DNA of 64,000 nucleotides from Ampelomyces quisqualis (GCA_018398575.1 JAGTXZ010000014.1:2480001-2544000); one strand, 5' to 3'. Shown: positions 1-11,678, counted from the first letter of the stretch. Notes: generated by a model from the letters alone, not told the origin. Program-made: numbers and translations.

Positions 1-745
1 TTCCATCGTATGTCTGTTCGCTCCAGTCTTTCCACATGGCTCTTGGCACGAGTGCAAGTTCGCCTTTGACCAGAGCCGCAAAGTCCACCTGGATTTTGGA
101 CGGACTCGTCACATCTCCTTCATGACGGCCCATGTCCATGTCGTACATTCTGACAATCCTGCGTGCGGCTCCCACGAGCAACGCTTTCTGCTGCCTGTCC
201 TCCCACATGCCGTTGGGAACCATCATGAACATGTGTGAGATGTGTGGAAACTTCCGGAGAACATTTGAGAAGCTGCCATCATTGTATCCAGATGGTATGA
301 CTTTTGTAACGGCAATGTTGCGTAATCGCAAGGGATCGCAACCGACAGCGGCACGGAAATGACGTAGGAAGCCAACCTCGGGCGAGTCGTCGAAGTGCTT
401 GACGTTCATATCTTCGAGTGGCAGATAGAGGATGTCAGTCTCGAAGCGGAAGTAAAAATCTTCGGTGAACTGCGCCTCTTCTGGGGCAGCCACGGTGAGC
501 GGGCCGTGACGAAGTCGCACCATGTGCCCGGCTTTGCGGGCCTGATAGTGAGCTTCAGCGCGCGCTTCCTTGCATACGTTGACGACTGTAGGTGCAGGAG
601 AAGGTGAGTAGCGGGGGCAGAAAGTGTTGTCGTGATGGCGTTCATGTGACTTCGTTCGCAGAGCGACAAGACGAGGCGGTTGTGCGAAATATGCAAGGGA
701 CCATATCTCTAGGCGGACTTCCTTTGGCAATAAAGCTAACGCCAT
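1..745 (-). CDS. 2EXR domain-containing protein (partial, 3' end outside window)
   Basis: The gene reads from the ATG at 745 leftwards and leaves the window still open, so about 248 N-terminal codons are seen. The start reads MALALLPKEVRLEIW, followed by QPPRLVAL, then PTVVNVCKEARAEAHY and FETDILYLPLED. This order (LP-x-E-x-R-x-IW, then PR-x-V, then a VN-x-CKEAR helix, then D-x-LYL) is the hallmark of the fungal 2EXR domain. That domain is found in large, lineage-expanded families in Pezizomycotina, mostly of unknown function. No intron is seen. The ATG at 745 was chosen because the domain begins directly after it. No catalytic residues can be named. The fold assignment is fairly sure; the cellular role is unknown. 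Confidence 0.75.
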   Translation of the reverse strand, partial: MALALLPKEVRLEIWSLAYFAQPPRLVALRTKSHERHHDNTFCPRYSPSPAPTVVNVCKEARAEAHYQARKAGHMVRLRHGPLTVAAPEEAQFTEDFYFRFETDILYLPLEDMNVKHFDDSPEVGFLRHFRAAVGCDPLRLRNIAVTKVIPSGYNDGSFSNVLRKFPHISHMFMMVPNGMWEDRQQKALLVGAARRIVRMYDMDMGRHEGDVTSPSKIQVDFAALVKGELALVPRAMWKDWSEQTYDG

Positions 746-1380
746 GATGTTTTCTGATGGATGTAGAGAGTGACGATAAAATGTTCCGCGATGTGATGTG
801 ACGAGGGGTTGTTATGTACAACGAGTAAGACGGGTACCAGTACCGCTGTGAGTGCAGGCGCGTGTCCCGATTCGGCGAGAGAACAAACACGTGATAGCGC
901 GTTCATCAGCTTTGCTCTGGTTACTTTTATCGAACCAACATTACTAGCACCATGATAGAAAAACATCGTGATCACATTTGTATTAAGTTGTGTTGGAAAT
1001 GCCATATGGTAGTCCTAGCCCACTAATGCAACCATATCGAGCTGCCCTGAACCGCCGGACAGCATCTCTAGCTTTTGACATGGCAATGAGATGGTGTCCG
1101 CCAGAGAAAATCCGTGAACCATGCTCGCATACCATAGCCAACCATATCATGAACTCCGATGCTCCATTGAGCCATTTGTAACAAAGGAAAAAAAAGAAAA
1201 CGTCACTTACGCTACACGAAATGTGCTCATCCAGTCTTGTGCGCGTGAAGAACCATACAAGACATTGTACCAACGGATCGGTACCAGACAGTATGTAGCG
1301 TTGATGGAAGCGGCGTGATGTACCAGACGTATGCGTCCTGAAAGCTCGAAAACGGTAATGCTGGGAGGGTCGCCGAAGAC
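746..1380. other. intergenic, 635 bp
   Basis: This stretch holds the upstream region of the 2EXR gene and the 3' flank of the next gene. Only short overlapping ORFs without codon bias or recognisable motifs are seen. No RNA gene or repeat was found. Confidence 0.5.
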
Positions 1381-2392
1381 CTACTTCTGCGGCTTCTTGA
1401 TGGAGCCCTTGGCGGAGACGCGACCGGGAGTTCCCTTGGATCTAGGGGTCTTTGGAGTACGCGACTTCTTCGGCGACGGGGTCTTAGGAGCCTTGGTGGC
1501 CTTCTTGGGTGAAGTTGACTTGCCAGGGAGGTTAGGAAGAAACTCGATAGCCGGGACCATGAGAGTTTCTTTATCCGTGATCAGCTTGAGGATCACCTCG
1601 GTGATGTGGCGCACTTCATGAAGCGGGTGTTGCTTGTCTTTTGCCATGTAGTAATCCAGTTCACGGAGGACGCTGATTGGGGCTTCGAAGTTTTTGCCCT
1701 GCGAAGGAGCGAAATACTCGGCAGCCTGGTCTTCGGGGACACCAGATGCGACCTTGCGGGAGTACCCGTTGATACGATTCTCCTCAGACTTCTTGAAGTT
1801 GATGTCGTAAGTTGTCCCAGGGAACTGCTTCTCGATAATGTCGAACTGGTTGTAGATAAGTCTCAGCTTGATCAACTGCCACTGGTGCTTGTTGTAAGTT
1901 GCACGCTGGTAGTGCTTGCGACAGAACAGGGGCCAGTTTGTGATGTCGCGAGTGCAGGCCTTGTTTCGACCGAAGTGGTCCGAGATCACTTTGCGAGAGA
2001 GAGCCTTTGTGTACTGCCCAGTCAGACATCGTGTGTGTTCATCATTCATGCAGATGAATTCACGCTCGGAGTCAGGCACGTCGACGGCGTCGGGATCATC
2101 TTCGGGCAGGTCGTCTGAGTTTGACATGACGGTTTCCGGTGAGTCCTCCTGTAGTTTTGAAATTAGCACACGCTCACATGTATCTCGTGCAGATCCATCT
2201 TACCTCTTCCTTGGGCGAAGTCTTAGCAGCCTTGACGGGAGTGGAGGGCGGGGCGAGGACGGGAGCATCGACAGTCACATCAGGAGCTCCGGTGGACGGT
2301 GGTGTGAGGATGTTTGAGAAGCTCATGGTGTCGCGCACGCGATCGATCTCGGGAACGTTGGCACTAGCCGACATGGTAGCAGTGGAGGTCAT
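1381..2392 (-). CDS. conserved fungal protein of unknown function with basic SPKK-type tail
   Basis: Two exons: 2392-2204 and 2148-1381, with a 55-nt intron (GTAAGA...CTACAG), giving 318 residues. The frame is continuous across the junction. The start is the ATG at 2392 (MTSTATMSASANVPE); the frame is open further upstream but has only a GTG. Residues ~80-190 form a compact Cys/His-containing segment (REFICMNDEHTRCLTGQYTK, then FCRKHYQRATYN and KLRLIYNQFDIIEKQFPG) that looks like a folded conserved domain. The last ~45 residues are almost only K, S, T, P and R with SPKK/TPKTP repeats, as in DNA-binding or nuclear-localised tails. I recognise the type as a conserved ascomycete protein but cannot name a function. 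The conserved Cys and His suggest possible metal binding, which is inference. Confidence 0.8.
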
Positions 2393-3986
2393 GGTTGAGG
2401 TGATGCTAGGAGTAGAGAAGTATAATGAAGACACTGAGGTAGGTTGAAATAGGCCGCGGAAATCAAGCGCGCTTTGAGGTGGAGAAGATCTGGAGGCAGG
2501 TGAGCGGAGGCGGTTTATATGGGAAGAGGCGGGGCGATTGTTCAGGCCGCTACGAGGTGAAGTCGAGGTGACAATACTGCGTTTGGCCTATTGCGTGACG
2601 AAGCCGTGGTGAGCGAGGCCCACACAGCCATTGTCCGTGATTCACCACTCATGGAGACACAATGGCGCGCACGGCTGCCCAACAGCTCATCAGCCTGCCA
2701 GTGAAGGCGAATTGCGTTCGCACAAGCTCCACAATACGACTGTTCCACCTACACTTTGGGCGCCAAGGCAGTCGTTCGCGCAGGAACTTGGGCCACGCAA
2801 CGTTCCGCGTGCTGCAAATGACCCAGGTACTTGGACAGGAATAGCCCTAGCGTCTGAGTGAGCAGAGGCAAGTCGAGGCGGTGCGGGGAAGACCATGCGC
2901 ACAATCACAGACGGTGAGACGCGCTTCCACCGGATATGGGACACGGGGCAGTGCCATTCCATGGTCCAAGCAAGCCCGTTGACAACAAAGGTGACAGCAA
3001 CAGAATGACACCAACGGTAGGGGTCTGAGCAGGTGACAGAAACAGAAGAATCGAAGGATGACCCACGAGATACGCGGGGCGACATAGCGAGAATTGGTGA
3101 ACGTAGGTGAATTATGTGGGCATTGAGTCAAGGAAATGTGACGAGTGTTTCTGTGCTTCAAACACCTACAGTACCGGTAGTGTCTCTCGACGGCAGGCTC
3201 GAGTTCAATGATGCTTTACGATCAGTTCTCGAAAGAGTGCAGACGTTGTCGAGCCATGGCAATCACCGCTCTTTCTACGCCAGAGGCTTGGGTGGATCGT
3301 GGGCCCCGCACGGAGAATCGCAGTAGCTCTGAATGGCCAGTTTGACTGATGTCTCTATATATTTTACCAATCTTTGATCACATAGGTATCGTGTCAGCTA
3401 TACCTCCATTCCTGCTTTTGGTGAACAGCTTTGTTGTCGACACTGATCCGGTACCCGCTCGAGTGGCCGTGCAATCACTGTCTCTCGCATACAGGTCCAT
3501 ATGATAGCCGGGAGAAGCAGCGAAAATGATGCGAAGCCATTTCTCCCACCTCCATACCACCCAGCAGAAGGGAGTTGCCCCAAGACCCCAATATTCAGGA
3601 GCACGTCGTTCCTCCCGGCCAAGCACATATGTATCAGTTGAAGGCTCGTCGTCTCGCATACTTGTTGTGGTTTGGCTTAGAAATCCATGTTTGGCAAACA
3701 TTTGGTGGAGGTATCGAGCGGCGTAGGTATGTGGAACGACGTCGTTCGGCTGGCGTCGGACAATTCAACGCCGATGCCGCTCAGCACGTGACTCTCATCC
3801 ACCTTGGCGCGGCAGGACCCACTCTGCTACTCCGTGTGTACCGCTCGTTCTCTCGCGCATCTCCCCGGTAGGTACACGCGCAATTCCCCCCACGCAAGCA
3901 AACATCGGCTTGTTGCTTGAGATGCGCCCACACGTCATTTATACCACGCCCAACACCTGCACACACTTCAACCCGCGCTGAGCGCC
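2393..3986. other. intergenic, 1.6 kb
   Basis: Divergent spacer between the SPKK-tail gene (minus) and the ING/PHD gene (plus), so it should carry both promoters. The ORFs here are short, overlap on all frames and show no domain. I see no tRNA, repeat or transposon remnant. Confidence 0.5.
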
Positions 3987-6035
3987 ATGCCTCCCACAGC
4001 GGGAACCCGAACGTCGACACGACAAGGCCGAGCGACCGTGAGGCCGACCAACTACTATGCCCGCACATTCGCCGGACGCCTCGCAGCCAGCGGGCTCGAG
4101 CAGACTCCCGAGGCGTCCAGCGGCGCGCCGGGCTTCCTGCCCGCCGTTACACATTTTACGGGCGCCGTCGATGCCTTTCCAAAGGAGATCATCAACCACT
4201 TCTCCATGTTCAAGGAAGTCGAGGCCAAGCTCCACGACCCGGAGCAGGTGCTGAAGGAGCTGTTCGACGAGATCGCCCAGCTGCCTGTGACCACCAAAGG
4301 CCAGTTGCGCGACCGAGACAGCTTGCAGCTCTCCATCCAAAGCCTCGACGGGCCCACTCCCCAAGAGCAAGCCATAAGGAAGCGCCAGCTCTTCTTCCGC
4401 CTCCGCGTTCTGATGGCGCAAATCATTCCTACGCTCGACGAGAAACTGGTCGTGCTACAAGCAGCCAAAATCACAAAAGACAAGGGCCTCACGCGCATGC
4501 ACCATTCATACTCGCAGCTCGACAACGAGATCAGCGACGAAGCGCGATACGGCAGTCTTACCCATTGGGCCTACGCAGACAAGGAAGAAAAGAAGAAAGG
4601 CGCCACGACACACGAACGACAGAGGCGCGAAGTCGCTGCGGCGAACAACTTGGCTGCGGCAGCACAACATGTGCATGACGCAGACTCGATAGCCGCCAAG
4701 AGTGAAGCCCGGCGCGAGGCCATGCAAGCCAACAAGCGCAGCAGACACCACCAGGTCGACTCGGATTTTGACGATAGACCAGCCAAGAAGCCGCAAAAAC
4801 GGAAGCCGCTCGCGGCAGACGCAGCGCCCTCGGAACACCGCAGCATCGGACTAGGCATACTGAACAACGGTGCGGCATCTCTGGGCAAGCGCAAAAAGAC
4901 GGAGAAGGCACTTGCGGCGGCAACGTCTGCAGCTCCACCCATGGAGCGCTCACTGAGCGGCGCTTTGAAGGCGGCAGGAGGTGGCGGCGGACGCAGTGGC
5001 TCGAGCCCAAGGGCCACTCCTGGGCTGGAGACTGCCACTGGCTCGAAACGTAAACCACGAGCTGCCCCAGCGCCAGCGCCGCGCAAGAACCACGTGCCTC
5101 AATACTCGCCGCCACCTGCAGCCTCCCCACTGGCAGCCAGCTTCACCGTCAATAAGGCGATTGCGGGCGCTTCAGATCGTCCACTGTCGGCGCGTGCTAG
5201 GAAAAACTCGATAGCGAACTCTGTCGCGTCTGTGAACGCTCAGGATGCATCCAATGGCCAGCGCCCATCGTCTTCCCACTCAGTTCAGCAGGTTACGAAT
5301 AGCAATGCCATAGCAGAGCTTGAGCAAGCCGCTGGAATCGTGCGTGACCACGGTCCCGTGCATGGCGCACCCACACCAAGAGACACATTAGAGATTGCGC
5401 AGGTGTACGAACCACATGCTATGAAGCAGGAAGAGCATGCTCAACACGAGCCGGATAGCATGGACATCGATGTTTCCGTCCCCGCATCACTTACTGCCAA
5501 GACAGGCCGAGCCTTGAAGACTGCGACACCAGTCGTTGGCTCCTTCCCCGAGATACCCATGTCGCGTAGTCGGAGCATGCGCAACGCCAACACTTCGAAT
5601 TCCAACGCATCTTCCGAGAACAACAGCACGACAACCGGCCCTATGTCCAAGCGAGGGCCCAAGAAGAACGCACAAGCGACACCAAATACAACGCTCGCCT
5701 TACCAGCAATCAAGCCTGTGCCGAACGCAAGATCCAATCCGCCGTCCTCTGCTGCGAGCTCCGTCGCTCCAGATCAAGAGAACGACTACCCAGATGTGGA
5801 TCTATCAGAGGAAGACGGTGACGAGCCACGTTACTGCTACTGTAATGAGGTATCATATGGTCATATGATTGCTTGCGACTACAAAGACTGTCCGCGAGAG
5901 TGGTTTCATCTGGGCTGTGTGAATCTCGACAAGCCGCCCACAGGCAGAACAAAGTGGTATTGCAGCGACGAGTGCAAGGAAATGCACATGAAGACTAAAG
6001 CCAAGGGGGGACGGCCTGGAAGTAGTCGGCAATAG
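3987..6035 (+). CDS. PHO23: ING-family PHD-finger protein, Pho23-type
   Basis: Intronless, 682 residues. The N-terminus has an ING-like helical domain: residues ~45-165 include FLPAVTHFTGAVDAFPKEI, a helix ending LHDPEQVLKELFDEIAQLP, and FFRLRVLMAQIIPTLDEKL. A long Ala/Ser/Pro-rich, Lys-rich disordered middle follows. A C4HC3 PHD finger sits at about 610-665, with RYCYCNEVSYGHMIACD, CPREWFHLGCV and WYCSDEC. ING PHD fingers bind the H3 tail trimethylated at K4. Pho23 is the ING subunit of the Rpd3L histone deacetylase complex, and the preceding FTGAVDAFPKEI helix favours Pho23 over Yng2, but that choice is inference. It would act in the nucleus. The acidic stretch just before the finger (YPDVDLSEEDGDE) is typical of fungal members. 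Confidence 0.85.
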   Translation: MPPTAGTRTSTRQGRATVRPTNYYARTFAGRLAASGLEQTPEASSGAPGFLPAVTHFTGAVDAFPKEIINHFSMFKEVEAKLHDPEQVLKELFDEIAQLPVTTKGQLRDRDSLQLSIQSLDGPTPQEQAIRKRQLFFRLRVLMAQIIPTLDEKLVVLQAAKITKDKGLTRMHHSYSQLDNEISDEARYGSLTHWAYADKEEKKKGATTHERQRREVAAANNLAAAAQHVHDADSIAAKSEARREAMQANKRSRHHQVDSDFDDRPAKKPQKRKPLAADAAPSEHRSIGLGILNNGAASLGKRKKTEKALAAATSAAPPMERSLSGALKAAGGGGGRSGSSPRATPGLETATGSKRKPRAAPAPAPRKNHVPQYSPPPAASPLAASFTVNKAIAGASDRPLSARARKNSIANSVASVNAQDASNGQRPSSSHSVQQVTNSNAIAELEQAAGIVRDHGPVHGAPTPRDTLEIAQVYEPHAMKQEEHAQHEPDSMDIDVSVPASLTAKTGRALKTATPVVGSFPEIPMSRSRSMRNANTSNSNASSENNSTTTGPMSKRGPKKNAQATPNTTLALPAIKPVPNARSNPPSSAASSVAPDQENDYPDVDLSEEDGDEPRYCYCNEVSYGHMIACDYKDCPREWFHLGCVNLDKPPTGRTKWYCSDECKEMHMKTKAKGGRPGSSRQ

Positions 6036-6643
6036 GAATTAGGACGGAGTTCAAGGCGTTCTGGCTCGACTCTAGATGGCTCTAGGGTTAGGCTTGGTCC
6101 CAAAGGCAAGGGCAAAGCTAAGTTGAATCTTTGGGATGGTTGGAATGCTCTTTGAAGCTTCCTTTGGGCCATGTTTTGGGATTGTGAGTTTCGCGGCGCT
6201 CTTGGATCTGGCGCATAGCGACTCTTATGATCACGATACTTGGAAAGGCGCAACTTTTTGAGTGTTTGGAGGATCTACGACGCGCACTGAAACGTCCTCT
6301 TCTACATATCCTTGACATAGCCCTCAATGCCCATATATCACATCTCCTCTGCTCTACCATGAATCGATGCTAGTTACCTGACAATCAAGATGTATGATCG
6401 TCGGACATTGTAGTATGTCATCGATCCCGAGAATGCTTGTCTGACCCTGCAAACCACCTTGTATACGTCACACATTATTGGTCACATTTGCATGATTCAA
6501 GCACCAGAGCTGAGCTGGACCCTGGATTGCCGCTGTACGCCCGTGGCCCAGGTGCTTACCGCTCAAACACGCGACACAAACGCACGAACGTCTATCACTC
6601 CTCAATTCTGCGTCGAGAGTTTGAGAGTTTGACACACTACACT
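6036..6643. other. intergenic, 608 bp
   Basis: Tandem-orientation spacer holding the 3' flank of the ING gene and the promoter of the phosphoesterase gene. In-frame upstream codons exist before the next ATG (from 6437), but they show no conservation-like features. Nothing else is seen. Confidence 0.4.
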
Positions 6644-8771
6644 ATGACACCCACAAAAGCTCCGTCGGCGGAGGAACAGCTGATAACGTCGCCGCAAGGT
6701 GGGGTAGCGGACTCCCCACCTGAGCTTCGCTTCCTGCATTACAACGATGTTTACCACGTCGAAGCTGGCTCACGAGAGCCTGTTGGAGGCTATGCACGAT
6801 TCCAGACATTGGTGAACTACTACAGAAGTGACGAGAGGTTCAAGGGGCAGCCGAATGTTTTGACCTTCTTTTCTGGAGATGCGTTTAATCCCAGCATTGA
6901 GAGCAGCATCACCAAAGGTCAGTGCGCCGAGGTTCCAGGACAGTCCATGAAATGAACACTTGTCTGAACTGATTGCAAAGGCAGCCATATGGTACCGGTT
7001 CTCAACAATATTGGGACCGATGTTTCGTGTGTAGGAGTAAGCAAGCCATCGCACTTCCTGTATTCGGCCAACATAGCTAACACTAGTATTAGAACCACGA
7101 CCTTGACTTCGGTGTGAAGCAGTACCGCCACCTTACCTCGAAATGCAAGTTCCCATGGCTGCTCGCAAACGTTCTCGATCCCGCACTCGGTGATGGCATC
7201 CCTCTGGGTAATGCACAAAAGACCGTCATGTTGACGTCCTCGAATGGCATCAAGGTTGGTGTTATCGGGCTTGCCGAGCGAGAGTGGCTGGACACAATCA
7301 ACTCGTTACCACCTGATATCATATACAAGAGTGCATCTGCAACGGCAAAGGAGCTCATACCTGGTCTGAAGGAGCAAGGTGCCGAGATCATTGTTTGTGT
7401 ATCGCACCAGCGTGAGCCAAACGACAACAAGCTTGCAGAAAAGACTGGAGGCGATTTAATAGACATCATACTCGGCGGACACGATCACTACTACGCTTAC
7501 AGCCACATTAACGGCACCCACGTATTGCGATCAGGAACAGATTTCAAGCAGCTGTCACACATTGAGGCATGGCGGAAGCCGGAAGGCAAGGGCTGGGACT
7601 TCAAGATCATAAGACGAGATATTGTGAGCGGCATACCCCAGGATCCAGCTGCTATGGCATTGGTGGATGAGCAGACCCAGGATATTAGAAAGAGGCTGGA
7701 CAAGCCAATTGGATACACAGCTGCGCCGCTCGATGCACGCTTCACAACAGTGCGGACGAGAGAATCTAATATTGGCAATTTCGTGTGCGATCTGATGAGG
7801 TATTACTACTCTGCAGACTGCTGCATTATGGCTGCTGGAACTATACGTGGAGATCAGATTTACCCTCCAGGATTGCTGAAGCTCCGCGACCTCGTCAACT
7901 GCTTCCCTTTCGAAGATCCGGTTGTAGTGCTGAAAGTCACTGGAAAAGCGATATTCGCTGCACTAGAGAATGGTGTTAGTAATTATCCAGCTCTAGAAGG
8001 AAGGTTCCCCCAAGTGTCGAACATCACATTCGAGACCGACTACTCGAAACCACCGCATTCGAGGATACAGAATGTGACTATCGGCGACGAGCCCCTGGAC
8101 ATGAAGCGGGAATATGTACTCGCCACTCGGGGCTACATGGGTCGCGGCAAAGGTAAGTCATTGTAAAATTATTCGCACAATTTCAACATACTGACTCGTG
8201 CATCACAGATGGCTACACGTCCCTCCTAATCGAAGAAGAAGGTGGCGTTGCCAAAGAAATCGTTTCCGAAGAAAACGGCGTCCTAATCTCCACCATCCTT
8301 CGCCAGTACTTCATGTCACTCAAAGTCCTCGGCCGCTGGAAGCGCATGGGTCCATCCCTGAACAACAGATTCTTGTCCATCCAAACAAATCTACAAAAGA
8401 ATCACAAACACACCTTCCACGATGCATCGCCCACAAAACCAGATACGGCTGGACCACCACAACCACCAAGCATAGACCGCGTCGTGCGCTCCACCGGCCC
8501 TGACGCAATGAACAACGCGTCAGACGATCCTGACGCCGACGAAGACGAGGATGATGGCCCGATGTACGATGATAGCGTGCCGATTCGTTTCGACGAGAGG
8601 CAAATCGAGATTGTGCGCAGGGTGATGCGGAAGTGGTGGAGGTTGGCCGGGCTGAAGCACTCCCCCAAGTTGTGTGATGAATTGGTCGGGAAAGAGTTTG
8701 TAGTTAATTGGACCAAGGCGATTGCGCCCAGGTTGGAGGGCAGGATCAAGGAGGTCGGAGTGAAGGCGTGA
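6644..8771 (+). CDS. 5'-nucleotidase / UshA-type metallophosphoesterase, cytosolic
   Basis: Four exons: 6644-6917, 6981-7036, 7093-8152 and 8209-8771, with introns of 63, 56 and 56 nt, giving 650 residues. All junctions keep frame. The metallophosphoesterase core shows LHYNDVYHV (first metal motif), FFSGDAF, VGNHDLDFG (split by the second intron), VSHQREPND and GGHDHYYAY. The C-terminal nucleotidase domain includes REKSNIGNF-like text (TRESNIGNFVCDLMRYYY) and LRDLVNCFPFEDPVVVLKVTG. The family hydrolyses 5'-nucleotides or related phosphoesters using two metal ions. There is no signal peptide or GPI tail, so a cytosolic enzyme is likely, unlike the secreted ecto-nucleotidases. Substrate cannot be told from sequence. 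The acidic linker ADEDEDDGPMYDD near the C-terminus is an add-on. Confidence 0.88.
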
Positions 8772-9067
8772 TAGAGTTGCGTAGTCAGAGCTGGTATGTA
8801 AAGCCAAGTGATACGATCGCAGAGGCTGTATCGTGAATTTTGCAGTTGTGTGATAAGTGATTGAAAGACAGGTGAGTGGTTTCCGAGGCAACTCGTAGAT
8901 AGGCACGGCGAAACGAAAATAGCAAATCTCGACCTTTGCACCTCCCCTCTTCCTCTTCGCTGTAGTAATCGGATCTTTGAGTCTTGGGCTCCAGAGCTGT
9001 AAACGCACACAAAGTGGTGCATGAGTGCTTGGTACTCCTGTTGACCAGATATCTTCAAAGCAACTCC

Positions 9068-9763
9068 ATGAGCGGCTCCTCCATCACACCACTAACCAAA
9101 CATCACGACTCAATACCAGCAGTTTCCGAAGCAGCACACCAGATTCGAGGAGAGCTGGCAAGGGAGAAATAGAGAGCTGACGCCTCGGATACCACCATGA
9201 TTGGTTTCAAGAGAACACTCGAGGAATTGAACAGAGAGAAAGCTCGGGCAGATGCCGCAGCTAACGCCAAAAAATCTTGTCAGAGAGAGCTAGCCGAGAA
9301 GCGAAGGCTCAATGATCTCGGGGCACAAGCTCACAAGAGTGCTATGGAAGATCTCCAAGAAGCATTGCAGAAGGAAACAACCGGACACGCTGCAACTCGC
9401 AGGGCTCCTGGCTATACCAGGTTACGAACAACAATTCGAAGGAGCCAACAATCTAGACGCAGAAATTGAAATCAGAACTGAAGCAGATTACTACAACAAA
9501 TTCCAGTCAGAAAACTCCACGATCAGCAAGTTAGAGAAGGAGCTGAAAAAAAACTGGACTCGCAGGCTACGCAAAGGAAGTTGAAGAAAATGAACAGGGA
9601 CTTGGAAGCTGCGAGGAAAGAAGCAGATGCCTCCAAAGGAGAGTTGCATAGGGATTTCGACGAGATGAGAAAGGCGAACGGTACTGGGGCGCAGAATGAG
9701 GAAGGCGGGAGAAGATGTGTCGGGCACAAAGTGGAAGAAGGCCAAGATGTTGCACACGGTTCT
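9068..9763 (+). pseudogene. decayed coiled-coil paralogue of the two genes downstream
   Basis: Translating this stretch gives a charged coiled-coil sequence that parallels the C-terminal half of the gene at 10129. Examples are ELAREK / KARADAAANAKKS / QRELAEKRR / DLQEALQKE here against ELARQIARAETAEKA / YERDLAEERRR / VKEALQKS there, and RDLEAARKEADASKGEL here against KELQAARAEATIAKEQI. The reading frame is broken by an in-frame TAG at 9170-9172, by a shift around 9400-9420, and by another shift at the A8 run near 9546. The N-terminal block shared by the intact copies is missing. The end coordinates are approximate. Assembly error could explain a single shift but hardly the stop, the shifts and the lost N-terminus together. 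Confidence 0.6.
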
Positions 9764-10128
9764 TTTTCTCAAGCGGTGTCCTTAAGTAAGCTTGTTCACA
9801 AAGAGACCGCTTGGAATTACGGGGAGAGTTTGACGCGGCTTGACGGGAGAGGCATGAGATGGAGGCCATCGCGCCGACTTTAGATGGCAGGATCAATCCA
9901 GTTTGAGTAAACATGGTATGAGCGTGGGTAGCCTTGGTTTGCGGGGTAATCTTGATCCGATTTCAAGGTGAAGGCACGTCTATTTTGTTGAGGCGGTCTT
10001 GTACCGCGGTCGTACCTTCCTTGTCACTAACCTACAACCTTGTCCTCTGTACACAAACTCATACACTCGCTTTCGTTAGCAACTCATCTCAAGACTGTGC
10101 TCCAAAGCTCTCGTCACGAAAACCGATC

Positions 10129-11148
10129 ATGGCACGAGAAATCGACCAGGCCAAGTTGCCAGACTATATAGGAAAATTCGCCTGGTCTACGAATGAACTG
10201 TGTGCTTCCATCAAGGTATCCAAGCCAGATTATGACCGATTCGACCCCAAGACATGGCCGGTCATTACATCAGACTTCCTCAAACAGCAGATTGGTTACA
10301 CTTACACCGGCTCTCGCCTGCTGCCACCCTACATCGCTTACGAACGGAAGCTTGTCGACGACTGCGTTGCTCTACGGGATGATGAGAAGATCGAAGTGGA
10401 TATGGCCAATGGCTCTGTAAAGAATTGTGACCTCTTCTTCCATCACTTTCCCTTCGTGTTCAACAGTCTGGGTCGAGATCGGCGTTTCGAATACATGCGA
10501 GCAGATGATTACGTCGCCTGGGTCCAGAGCATGACGGGAACGATCCCAAAAACTCGGATAAAAGGGAAGCACTCGTCGTCTCAGATCGACGCGTACGAAG
10601 AAATCCTCGAGATGATTCGCGAGTCCCCCCCGGAGATCAATACGGAAGAAGTCGACAGCCTGAGGCAAGCGCTCGCTGCTGCACAGCTGGAGTTGGCCAG
10701 GCAAATCGCGCGAGCGGAAACGGCGGAAAAGGCCATGGTTCAGGACAAGAGCATCTACGAGAGAGATCTGGCTGAGGAGAGGAGACGGACTGAAGCAGTC
10801 GCTCAGAGCGGCAAGGAAGTCAAAGAAGCACTGCAGAAGTCCTTGGCGGACAAGAGTGCTATGCTTGCAGCCGGTCAAGCCGACATCGACCGATGCCGAA
10901 GACGGAACAATGTTATGTTTAAGGAAAACAAGCGGGCATCTATGGCATTGGCATCTGAGAAGGAGAGAGCGACCAAGGAACTAGAAATGAAAGACAAGGA
11001 ATTGCAAGCTGCAAGGGCAGAGGCGACCATTGCGAAGGAACAAATTAGCAACATTCGTGACGAGATGAAGAAAGCTAAGGAAAAAAAGAGGGAGTCAAGT
11101 TGCGATCGTCCCAATGGGCGAGAGAAGCGAGTCAAGGTGGAGAAATGA
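10129..11148 (+). CDS. coiled-coil protein, tandem family copy B
   Basis: Intronless, 339 residues from the ATG at 10129 (MAREIDQAKLPDYIGKFAW). Upstream in-frame codons from 9934 read like untranslated leader. Residues ~40-85 carry FDPKTWPVITSDFLKQQ, then YTYTGSRLLPPYIAYERKL. This block recurs in the next gene as ADPATWPLITLDILDS and GYTGEQILPPYVAY. From about residue 165 to the end the protein is a highly charged Ala/Glu/Lys/Arg coiled coil ending in a basic patch (KKAKEKKRESS, REKRVKVEK) that could be a nuclear localisation signal. No known domain is recognised. The neighbouring decayed copy and copy C indicate local tandem duplication. Function is unknown. Confidence 0.65.
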   Translation: MAREIDQAKLPDYIGKFAWSTNELCASIKVSKPDYDRFDPKTWPVITSDFLKQQIGYTYTGSRLLPPYIAYERKLVDDCVALRDDEKIEVDMANGSVKNCDLFFHHFPFVFNSLGRDRRFEYMRADDYVAWVQSMTGTIPKTRIKGKHSSSQIDAYEEILEMIRESPPEINTEEVDSLRQALAAAQLELARQIARAETAEKAMVQDKSIYERDLAEERRRTEAVAQSGKEVKEALQKSLADKSAMLAAGQADIDRCRRRNNVMFKENKRASMALASEKERATKELEMKDKELQAARAEATIAKEQISNIRDEMKKAKEKKRESSCDRPNGREKRVKVEK

Positions 11149-11678
11149 TATAGTGACCGAAATGTTAGGGGAGAGAAGCCCGATGTGCGGTACATACGTG
11201 TGCAAGGGTTTACTGCGAGATCATCTATCACGCAGTACCTAGAAAAGGACAGCTATGGCATCATCGGTCGAGGATATTGTGTACGAAGTAGCAACGGCAT
11301 TCCCGGAATATGATGACTGCCACCGAGTTCTCTCAGGAAGCATCAGATTGGATTATGTACATGCATATAGCACTTCTTTTGCCGTTTAGTTCCGTCAACA
11401 ACGTCTGCGGCAGCAAATTCATACACACAGGCACGAAGACCAATGCCAGCCCTGGGTGAGAGAGAATTTTCTGAAGGACTGAGCTAAAGTATGAAGCTCG
11501 GACCAGCCTGGCAGCGTCAAAGTGAAAGAGGTCGTTGAGAGGCATATTAGATTACTCTCACCTCTTCTGGCGCTGCAAACGCTGCGCGGCGACTTCCACA
11601 ACCCTTTTGCCCCTGCGCAAACTCAACTCGCACTTGCACGCCTGTCAGCCTCTACTCCCCATTCGATTGACACTCACG
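11149..11678. other. intergenic between tandem paralogues, 530 bp
   Basis: Spacer between copies B and C. It contains the in-frame upstream extension of copy C (from 11535), judged to be leader because the sequence before the ATG at 11679 has no family similarity. No other feature is seen. Confidence 0.4.

Noticed and set aside
1606..2118. 170-codon plus-strand ORF opposite the SPKK-tail gene
   Set aside because: Antisense shadow of a spliced, better-supported minus-strand gene.
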